Made by a program: the position numbers and the translations under genes. A stretch of DNA of 6,136 nucleotides, from NCBI GenBank assembly GCA_016194835.1, contig JACQAU010000001.1, forward strand, positions 1 to 6,136. Direction: 5' to 3'. The stretch is from Deltaproteobacteria bacterium. GTDB taxonomy: Bacteria; Bdellovibrionota; UBA1018. The number at the start of each line of letters is the position of its first letter. Position 1 is the stretch's first letter. Below, one piece after another: positions 1 to 5,106 of this stretch. Under the pieces are notes generated by a model. It saw only the letters and a program-made list of their open reading frames with translations. It did no database searches and was not told the origin of the DNA.

Positions 1-301
1 CTGTTGGACGTGCCTCAAGCCTGCGAAGTTCAATAAACTCGCCACACCCCTCACATTCTCCAAACGTGCCCTCGTCGATTCGTTTTAAAGCGTCTTCTAC
101 TTTCTTTAAATAAAGCACTTCTCGATTGCAAAGTCTCATACGCATGGATTGTTCAATTTCGATAGCTGCCTGATCGACTTCGTCATATCGATCGTCCATG
201 GTTACCATAAAATCATCTCTTACAACCCGATCATTAAACAAAATATTTTTTCTCTGATGTTCAAATATTTTTTTAAATTTCTTTAATAAATGCTTTCTCA
301 T
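1..301 (-). CDS. dksA: DksA/TraR-family zinc-finger transcription regulator (3' end cut by window edge)
   Basis: I translated this partial gene from the sequence; 100 codons lie in the window. It starts at ATG 301-299. Residues 36-46 hold an acidic coiled-coil tip with D40-E-V-D43-Q-A-A, equivalent to the DxxDxA tip of E. coli DksA (D71/D74) that reaches into the RNA polymerase secondary channel. Helices follow, then the first half of a C4 zinc finger (C83-E-G-C86) and the family signature RRLEARPT at 93-100. The second CxxC pair would lie beyond the left edge. The N-terminus before the tip is about 30 residues shorter than in E. coli DksA. The ATG overlaps the mglA stop (ATGA), so this is the distal gene of the dnaX-recR-mglA operon. 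Family knowledge predicts control of transcription, often with ppGpp; whether this is true DksA or a shorter paralogue cannot be settled here. Confidence 0.9.
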   Translation of the reverse strand, partial: MRKHLLKKFKKIFEHQRKNILFNDRVVRDDFMVTMDDRYDEVDQAAIEIEQSMRMRLCNREVLYLKKVEDALKRIDEGTFGECEGCGEFIELRRLEARPT

Positions 302-891
302 GGTTTCTCTCCCCCCTTAATTTCTCTAATAATCCACTGACTCACTTCTTGTAGAGTCTCCATAACACCAACCCCCTGGTTGGCAATGGCTTCGACAAAA
401 GGCTTCCGCAGTGGATTAAACGTCACCTCTAGTTCTTTAACAGAAACTGCCACCGGCACGTCTCTTTTGTTGTACTGGAAAACAAATGGAATTTTATGAA
501 TATTATATCCATGCCTCTCCAGTGTCCTTTCCAAATGTTCATAACTCTCTATATTGGCTTCCATTCGCTCGGCCTGAGAGTCAACTACAAAGACAATTCC
601 ATCCACTCCTTTTAAAATAAACATTTGGGAGGTCTCATAAAAAGTTTGTCCAGGAACAGTGTAAAGATGAAATCTGGTTTTATATCCTCGCGTTCCTCCA
701 ATTGCTAATGGAAGAAAATCAAAAAACAACGTCCTTTCGTTACCAGAACTCAGCTTCACTAATTTGCCTTGCTCATTGGGCTGAGTGTGCTCATAAATGT
801 ACTGCAAATTGGTTGTTTTTCCACCCATACCAGTTCCAAAGTAAACCACTTTACAAATAAGCTCTCCGGCTGCGTGATTAATAAAACTCAC
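298..891 (-). CDS. mglA: MglA-type Ras-like small GTPase
   Basis: This 197-residue protein is the size of Myxococcus xanthus MglA and matches it along its length. The start is GTG (891-889); the N-terminus MSFIN is the family's usual one, which fixes it. Motifs: P-loop G19-T-G-M-G-G-K25-T26; switch I R53-T54-L-F-F-D58-F; switch II T78-V-P-G81-Q82; NKxD at N141-K-R-D144. R53 and Q82 are the residues used for MglB-stimulated hydrolysis in M. xanthus MglA (family knowledge). MglA-GTP marks the leading cell pole and drives gliding or type IV pilus motility in myxobacteria; in Bdellovibrio it has been linked to predation and pili. The P-loop differs from the common GPGLCGKTT at three positions (T20, M22, G23). 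It lies 1 nt after recR and overlaps the dksA-like gene by 4 nt. No mglB is in the window. Confidence 0.95.
   Translation of the reverse strand: MSFINHAAGELICKVVYFGTGMGGKTTNLQYIYEHTQPNEQGKLVKLSSGNERTLFFDFLPLAIGGTRGYKTRFHLYTVPGQTFYETSQMFILKGVDGIVFVVDSQAERMEANIESYEHLERTLERHGYNIHKIPFVFQYNKRDVPVAVSVKELEVTFNPLRKPFVEAIANQGVGVMETLQEVSQWIIREIKGGEKP
309..316 (-). promoter_or_regulatory. Ribosome binding site of the dksA-like gene
   Basis: The minus strand reads GGGGGGAG, ending 7 nt before the ATG at 301. This strong purine run lies inside the last codons of mglA (Lys-Gly-Gly-Glu), so ribosomes finishing mglA sit on the start signal of the next gene. It supports the ATG overlapping the mglA stop as the true start. 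Confidence 0.65.
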
Positions 892-892
892 T

Positions 893-1507
893 TTAATTAA
901 TTTCCATACGATTCAAAACGGCTTTACCTAAAGTTTGTTTATCCACATATTCAATTAGACCTCCAACAGGTAGCCCATATGCCAATTGAGTAATCTTAAG
1001 CCCCAATGGCCTTAAAAGTCTGGCCATATAAAGCGCAGTCGCTTCACCTTCTACGCTTGGATTAGTTGCTAAAATTACTTCCTTCACAACAGATTGTCCT
1101 TCTCGGAGTCTGTTTAAAAACTCTTTAATCTTTAGTTCTTCTGGTCCAATACCATCCAGTGGTGAAAGAACTCCGTGTAAAACATGGTACAACCCATTAT
1201 AGGTTTGAGATGATTCAATCGAATGTACATCGGCTGGTTTTTCGACCACACAAATCACGGTTTGTTCTCTCTTCGAGCTTGAACAAATTTGACAAGGGTT
1301 AACATCAGTAAAAGTAAAACATGTGCTGCAGAAACTAATTTTTTGTTTCGCGTTTAAAAGTGCGCTGACCAGTCCGTTTATATCCTCAAGATCCTGTTTT
1401 AAAACAAAATATGCCAACCTAGTAGCTGTTTTTTCTCCAATACCTGGGAGCTTTGTCAATTCATAAATAAGTCGTGATAATGGGTTATAAGAATTAGTTA
1501 GCAACAT
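893..1507 (-). CDS. recR: Recombination mediator protein RecR
   Basis: RecR acts with RecO (and RecF) to load RecA on gapped DNA and forms a ring-shaped clamp. Counting from ATG 1507 the protein has 204 residues, close to E. coli RecR (201). It shows a helix-hairpin-helix segment (LPGIGEKTATRLAY, about 20-33), a C4 zinc site (C60-x2-C63 and C72-x2-C75), a Toprim domain with E89 in VVEKPAD and D118 in SPLDGIG, the motif ILATNPSVEGEAT, and the C-terminal AYGLPVGG. An in-frame TTG at 1534 adds nine residues and has GGAGAG just upstream. I prefer ATG 1507 because it gives the usual distance to the LPGIG motif, although no clear ribosome site precedes it. Either start lies inside the end of dnaX, so coupled translation is likely. 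The start is uncertain; the identity is not. Confidence 0.95.
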   Translation of the reverse strand: MLLTNSYNPLSRLIYELTKLPGIGEKTATRLAYFVLKQDLEDINGLVSALLNAKQKISFCSTCFTFTDVNPCQICSSSKREQTVICVVEKPADVHSIESSQTYNGLYHVLHGVLSPLDGIGPEELKIKEFLNRLREGQSVVKEVILATNPSVEGEATALYMARLLRPLGLKITQLAYGLPVGGLIEYVDKQTLGKAVLNRMEIN

Positions 1508-3095
1508 TGGATAGTTTAAATTCAATAGGACCAAGCTCTCCGTTAAAAAGAGATACTGTTTCTTTTACTGCTGTATGATTTTCAAACTGCGTCCTAATTA
1601 AATTTTCCCTTTCTGTATTTTCACGCTCTTTTTTTTGAGCCAAACTTTCGCTTGCTACGGTGTTATTTTGACTGAGCTCTACTTGTACTCTGATTGGTTT
1701 AAAAAAATATTTCTGACACAAAGCCAAAAATAGTTCTTGTGTAAGCGGTGATTTAAATTGGTCTTTAAAGTAAGTAGCATCTTGAGGAAAACAAATCTTA
1801 AGCAGATCTTCGCTTTGATTAGGAAAATGTTCACAACTTGCGTGCTCTAAAAGAGAAGCCAAAAACGGCCTTGTGGTTTTCACATGAGAAATCAATCCTG
1901 CCCAGGAGTGCTCTGATACAACCAGTTTGACTGGAGGTTTTTCTTTGTGTTGTTCTAATGCACCAAAAGACACTAAAACTTCTGCAGTAGCACATTTGAC
2001 GACCAAGATATCCAAAACAGTTTTAGGCTGCGGAGACCTCGCGATCCAATCCATCCCATAATGAAAAACCTGAAATATAAGTTCAAGCTCTTCGATAGCT
2101 CTAAGTTTTGATAAATTACATAATGCTTCCCATTCTTCTGTAGAAAACTCTAATGCCATAGAATGGCTTGCGCCGACTTTTGCTAATATAATCCCATGCA
2201 AAAATTCGATCAGCCCTTTAGTAAAAATCCTCAAATCGTGCCCGGCTTCATAAGCTTGCGCTACGTAAGAAATAGCTTCTAGTGGTTTTTTTTCTAAAAT
2301 TTTGCTAAGCGTATTTAATAAAGCTTGGCTTTCTATTAGGCCAATACTATCTCGTACATTTTGTGCTGTAATTTTTTTTCCAGAAAAAGCTATAGACTGA
2401 TCCAAAAGAGATAGAGCATCTCGCATACTGCCTTCAGCTGCACGAGCTAGTATAGCTATGGCTGAAATATCAATTTCTATTTCTTCTTTAACAGCAACTT
2501 CCTGGAGCCTACTTTGAATTTGAGTGATAGTGACCCGTTTTAGATCAAACCTCTGACAACGCGAAAGAATTGTGGCTGGGATCTTATGTGGCTCAGTAGT
2601 TGCAAAAATAAAAATCACGTGAGGTGGGGGTTCTTCTAATGTTTTCAAAAGAGCATTAAACGCAGCCGTTGAAAGCATATGAACTTCATCAATAATATAA
2701 ATTTTTTTATCGCCAATAGCTGGCAAAAATTTGACATTTTCTCTAATTTCCCTAACCGACTCCACTCCATTATTAGACGCACCGTCAATTTCAATCACAT
2801 CCATGCTATTGCTTTTAGCCATGTCTAGACAAGGAGGGCACGCATCACAAGCAAGTAAAAACTGAGTTTGCGGTTGGGCATCTTTTAAGTTTTGACAACG
2901 AATTGCTTTAGAAAAGATCCTAGCAATTGTCGTTTTTCCGATACCACGAGAGCCCGTGAGCAAATAAGCTTGATTAATTCTTTTAGTCCGTATGGCATTC
3001 ATGAGTGTCTGCACAGTCGAAGATTGCCCAACAATTTTTTCAAACTGTGTTGGCCGCCATTTTCTAGCCAAGACTATATAAGACGAATAGGTCAT
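1494..3095 (-). CDS. dnaX: DNA polymerase III subunit gamma/tau
   Basis: DnaX is the ATPase core of the replicative clamp loader that places the beta clamp on primed DNA and links the polymerases. The protein has 533 residues (E. coli tau 643). The N-terminus carries the usual VLARKWRP. Walker A is G48-S-R-G-I-G-K54-T55. A zinc module uses C67, C83, C86 and C89. Walker B is D136-E-V-H139, sensor 1 is ATTEPHK (165-171) and the arginine-finger SRC motif is S178-R-C180. Helices of the collar domain follow (about 240-370). The C-terminal third is diverged but keeps a folded segment starting SWAGLISHV and a charged tail. Start ATG 3095 has AGGAAG 8 nt upstream. Three coding-strand A8 runs occur; the last, near residues 488-489, is discussed as a possible slippage site. 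It is the first gene of the operon, and its end overlaps recR. Confidence 0.97.
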   Translation of the reverse strand: MTYSSYIVLARKWRPTQFEKIVGQSSTVQTLMNAIRTKRINQAYLLTGSRGIGKTTIARIFSKAIRCQNLKDAQPQTQFLLACDACPPCLDMAKSNSMDVIEIDGASNNGVESVREIRENVKFLPAIGDKKIYIIDEVHMLSTAAFNALLKTLEEPPPHVIFIFATTEPHKIPATILSRCQRFDLKRVTITQIQSRLQEVAVKEEIEIDISAIAILARAAEGSMRDALSLLDQSIAFSGKKITAQNVRDSIGLIESQALLNTLSKILEKKPLEAISYVAQAYEAGHDLRIFTKGLIEFLHGIILAKVGASHSMALEFSTEEWEALCNLSKLRAIEELELIFQVFHYGMDWIARSPQPKTVLDILVVKCATAEVLVSFGALEQHKEKPPVKLVVSEHSWAGLISHVKTTRPFLASLLEHASCEHFPNQSEDLLKICFPQDATYFKDQFKSPLTQELFLALCQKYFFKPIRVQVELSQNNTVASESLAQKKERENTERENLIRTQFENHTAVKETVSLFNGELGPIEFKLSNVAN

Positions 3096-3103
3096 AAGTT
3101 GTG

Positions 3104-3109
3104 CTTCCT
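3104..3109 (-). promoter_or_regulatory. Ribosome binding site of dnaX
   Basis: The minus strand reads AGGAAG with an 8-nt gap to ATG 3095. This good Shine-Dalgarno match selects that ATG as the dnaX start. I could not find a convincing -35/-10 pair for the operon upstream; the promoter should lie between here and about 3256. Confidence 0.6.
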
Positions 3110-3171
3110 AAGGACCGTGACATTACTTCTGATTTCTGAGATAAACAAGCGAAAACATTCATATTTTTTAT

Positions 3172-3214
3172 CGCACCTCGCTGGCACGGCAGGCTGGCGC
3201 GGGGGGCAATGCGG
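3172..3214. other. GC-rich hairpin-forming patch upstream of dnaX, possible structured RNA
   Basis: Of 43 bases, 34 are G or C, inside an otherwise AT-rich intergenic stretch. Read on the plus strand, CGCA (3172-3175) pairs with TGCG (3210-3213) and CCTCGC (3176-3181) pairs with GCGGGG (3199-3204, one G-T pair), leaving a 17-nt loop and a 5-nt bulge. On the minus strand the G-T pair becomes an A-C mismatch, so a plus-strand transcript folds slightly better. GCTGGC occurs twice (3180-3185, 3193-3198). SRP RNA genes often precede dnaX, but the diagnostic GGAAG-loop domain is absent here on both strands. No tRNA, tmRNA or RNase P signature is seen. The role is unknown: it could be a leader element, a small RNA or a decayed RNA gene. 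Confidence 0.4.
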
Positions 3215-3256
3215 AAATTCTTTTGCTTTCTTAAAATGCGAGTAAAATAAGAAATT

Positions 3257-3559
3257 ATGAACACTGCAACTTGTCCTTTGGCTCATTGTTGGGGTTATTG
3301 CGTTTTATCTTGTATTGCATGGTGGCTTATTGCTTCTGCACTGCTTTATTTTACATGGAACAAAGTCATTGCTTATATTGTTTCACTAAAAAAAGTGCGG
3401 TTTTGGCAAGCCTTGCTATTTGTAGCTATGCTCTGTGTTTTTTGCGCTCCTCGTTATTATTTAGCACATAAAACATGGCACGGGCAAAAGTGCTCAGACT
3501 CATCTGGAAAAACACCGTGTCCTTATGAAAATAGTAATAACACTAAAGAATCTAAATAG
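3257..3559 (+). CDS. Small cysteine-rich membrane protein of unknown function
   Basis: I do not recognise this 100-residue protein. It has two hydrophobic segments (about 13-33 and 51-68) joined by a short basic loop (LKKVRF), which suggests a two-helix inner-membrane protein. The polar tail (about 70-100) is rich in Asn, Ser and Lys. Eight cysteines stand out: four near the start (6, 11, 15, 19), two in CVFC at 60-63, and two in the tail (79, 88), with histidines at 10, 71 and 75. Codons end mostly in A or T, like the neighbouring genes. An in-frame TAA lies two codons upstream of the ATG, so the start cannot move upstream. No clear Shine-Dalgarno site is visible, which lowers confidence. 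It is convergent with ccsA and overlaps its end by 8 nt. A redox or metal role alongside cytochrome c maturation is possible but is only inference. Confidence 0.55.
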   Translation: MNTATCPLAHCWGYCVLSCIAWWLIASALLYFTWNKVIAYIVSLKKVRFWQALLFVAMLCVFCAPRYYLAHKTWHGQKCSDSSGKTPCPYENSNNTKESK

Positions 3560-3573
3560 TCTTCAGATTTAGA
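3551..3573. terminator. Weak inverted repeat between convergent genes, possible shared terminator
   Basis: TCTAAAT (3551-3557) and ATTTAGA (3567-3573) form a 7-bp stem with a 9-nt loop. It covers the stop codons of both the plus-strand small gene and ccsA. On the minus strand it is followed by a T-rich stretch (TTCTTTA); on the plus strand there is no T run. The stem is almost all A-T, so termination would be weak. Its position at a tail-to-tail junction is the main support. Confidence 0.3.
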
Positions 3574-4316
3574 ACACAAGCAACTCCCAAAATAGAAAGT
3601 TGCGCCAAAAAAATTATAGCTAAAAACAAAGCGCCACCAGAGCTAAAGCCGTAGCTATGCAATCCAGTAGCTAAAATATAATTCACACCAAACCAAGCCA
3701 TGAGAATAAACATAAAACCAAATGCCGTGATCATTGTAAAAACTATGTCTTTGAACCACCCCACATATTTTCCGTGTAAAATCATAACATAAACAATAAG
3801 TGAAATAAGTGACCAAGTTTCTTTGGGATCCCATCCCCAAAACCTACCCCATGAATAATCAGCCCAAATACCGCCCAACAAAACCCCAGCCGCTAAAAAA
3901 ACCGCCCCTATTTGTATTGCAACCCTTAAAAAACGATTCCATTCGTTTAGCGAATGCACAAAATGTGATTTTTTGTTTTTAAAAATAAAAGCAATTAGTA
4001 ACGCATTTGCGACGATCCAACTCAAAAAGAAACATCCGTATGAGAAAGTAATAGAAGTCACATGTGTACTTAACCAAAAATTATCTCTTAGAACAGGAAC
4101 AAGTGGCTGTATCGTGCTATCCAACATTCCTGTTGCAAATTTCATCATAAAAAAGCAAATGGCATTTCCAGCAAATCCGGCAGCAAGTATTTTTGCATTT
4201 TTCCATTTCAATCCCAATAAAGACGATATGAAGAAAGCTACAAAGCCACTCCACATCACAGTTTCGTACATATTGGTCACAGGGCCACGGCCAGAAACAG
4301 TTACACAGAAAGCCAA
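3552..4316 (-). CDS. ccsA: CcsA cytochrome c maturation protein, C-terminal membrane part (frame-shifted from its N-terminus)
   Basis: CcsA (ResC) belongs to the HCP/CcmF/CcmC family. With ResB/CcsB it exports haem and attaches it to apocytochromes c at the outer face of the inner membrane (system II). Numbering from the TTG at 4316, the WWD haem-handling motif is W156-G-R-F-W-G-W-D-P-K-E-T-W168. Conserved-type histidines lie at 85 (STHVTS), 181 (ILHGKY) and 220 (GLHSYGF). GRGPVTNMYE (10-19) is also typical of the family. Several membrane helices are evident. This is probably not an independent gene: the TTG has no ribosome site, a TAA lies two codons further up in frame (4325-4323), and the first helix is cut in half. 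The missing start lies in another frame directly upstream, which gives one protein of about 498 residues if rejoined. Confidence 0.88.
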   Translation of the reverse strand: MAFCVTVSGRGPVTNMYETVMWSGFVAFFISSLLGLKWKNAKILAAGFAGNAICFFMMKFATGMLDSTIQPLVPVLRDNFWLSTHVTSITFSYGCFFLSWIVANALLIAFIFKNKKSHFVHSLNEWNRFLRVAIQIGAVFLAAGVLLGGIWADYSWGRFWGWDPKETWSLISLIVYVMILHGKYVGWFKDIVFTMITAFGFMFILMAWFGVNYILATGLHSYGFSSGGALFLAIIFLAQLSILGVACVLNLKTI

Positions 4317-5049
4317 GGCTAATTAATGAATAAGGATAAAACTTTCTTTTATAAGTAGAAAGAATCGAAAATAAAAACCCGGCTAAAGCAATCAAAACCG
4401 CCCATGAAAATGGCTGTGTTTTTTCATAAATAGTTTCTAGAGTAAGATTTCTTTTTTCTGATACATTTAGATAATGATTACTTGATAAAATTTTTTCTTC
4501 GGGTTGGTCTTTAAAACTATTTAGAGCCACCCAGTTATTTTCTGAAACCAAGATCTTCCAGTCTTCACCTTTTTCGATAGAAATCAGTTTTTCATATGAT
4601 GACAAAATACTTGCCAAATCATTTGCAAGGCCACTGTTTTCTAGGCCCTTGTCTTTAAGAGTATGGTATCTGTTGATTAATATATTTTGTGAAAATGAGA
4701 TTTTTTCGATACTGATTTCTTTTTCGTCCGCATTTAATCCCAGTAGTGTTTGTGCCTCTTGATGATTTACTTTGAGTACTGGCTGACAAGATTTATTTTT
4801 AAAGATCTCTTGCTTTTGACCAAAACTCAAAAAACAATAAAGCGCAGTTGCGGAAAACTGAGAGCAGTTTTTTGATGAAAAGATTTGTTTTTTAATTCGA
4901 TTTGCATGGGTAAAAAGAGGGACTACACGCCCATCTGCAAGGATAGGAACAGATTCTAAACTTGGGTTGAGGCAAAACTGTGCAAATCGATCCTCAGTAA
5001 AACCAATATTGGCGCACAAAAGCGCTGAGAGTAAAAATATTTTTTTCAT
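4117..5049 (-). CDS. ccsA: CcsA N-terminal periplasmic domain and first helix; frame broken near 4323
   Basis: This frame starts at ATG 5049 with AGGA 10 nt upstream; another ATG at 5058 lies too close to that site. A signal peptide follows (MKKIFLLSALLC, then ANIGFTED), then a periplasmic domain containing PILADGRVVPLFTHA. That motif resembles the conserved PxxxxGRxxPLDT segment ahead of the membrane part in long CcsA and fused CcsBA proteins. A helix (SWAVLIALAGFLFSIL) and a basic loop (KRKFYP) come next. Genuine coding appears to end near 4323: from there to the stop at 4117 the translation is an improbable Cys/Trp-rich tail that is the out-of-frame shadow of the other ccsA part. Skipping one base near 4323 joins the frames (…YPYSL then LALAFCV…). 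This may be a sequence error, a real mutation or recoding; the site does not resemble a known programmed +1 signal. Confidence 0.8.
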   Translation of the reverse strand: MKKIFLLSALLCANIGFTEDRFAQFCLNPSLESVPILADGRVVPLFTHANRIKKQIFSSKNCSQFSATALYCFLSFGQKQEIFKNKSCQPVLKVNHQEAQTLLGLNADEKEISIEKISFSQNILINRYHTLKDKGLENSGLANDLASILSSYEKLISIEKGEDWKILVSENNWVALNSFKDQPEEKILSSNHYLNVSEKRNLTLETIYEKTQPFSWAVLIALAGFLFSILSTYKRKFYPYSLISLGFLCNCFWPWPCDQYVRNCDVEWLCSFLHIVFIGIEMEKCKNTCCRICWKCHLLFYDEICNRNVG

Positions 5050-5059
5050 ACAGTACATT

Positions 5060-5063
5060 TCCT
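5060..5063 (-). promoter_or_regulatory. Ribosome binding site of ccsA
   Basis: The minus strand reads AGGA, 10 nt before ATG 5049 and only 1 nt before the ATG at 5058. The spacing favours 5049, which also starts a standard signal peptide. The site lies 1 nt beyond the 42-bp palindrome, so folding of that hairpin in the mRNA could affect ribosome access. Confidence 0.55.
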
Positions 5064-5064
5064 A

Positions 5065-5106
5065 ATGAGTAACATAAGTTTTATGCATAAAACTTATGTT
5101 ACTCAT
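5065..5106. repeat. Perfect 42-bp palindrome between ccsB and ccsA
   Basis: The two 21-nt arms pair without mismatch around the centre ATGCAT (5083-5088), which I checked base by base; pairing fails at 5064/5107. In RNA it would be a hairpin of about 19 bp with a minimal loop. It contains the ccsB stop codon (5105-5103) and ends just before the ccsA ribosome site. ATGTTAC is also repeated directly at 5096-5102 and 5105-5111. No T run follows on either strand, so it is not a standard intrinsic terminator. It may be an mRNA processing or stability hairpin, a translation-control element, a binding site for a dimeric regulator, or a copy of a dispersed palindromic repeat. Confidence 0.9.

Noticed and set aside
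2892..3245. Plus-strand 117-codon ORF
   Set aside because: Most of it is antisense to the strongly conserved start of dnaX, and it runs into the GC-rich patch; the translation has no family features.
3096..3256. SRP (4.5S) RNA gene expected upstream of dnaX
   Set aside because: The conserved GGAAG-loop domain is absent on both strands; only a weak resemblance in the GC-rich patch remains.
3064..3286. Two short minus-strand ORFs upstream of dnaX
   Set aside because: They overlap each other, the GC-rich patch and the dnaX start, with no ribosome site or recognisable protein features.
3655..3840. Minus-strand 61-codon ORF
   Set aside because: It is an out-of-frame shadow of the ccsA WWD region.
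3973..4326. Plus-strand 117-codon ORF
   Set aside because: It lies antisense to conserved membrane helices of ccsA and looks like a shadow frame.
5065..5106. Intrinsic terminator after ccsB
   Set aside because: The hairpin is strong, but no T run follows on either strand and the ccsA ribosome site follows at once.
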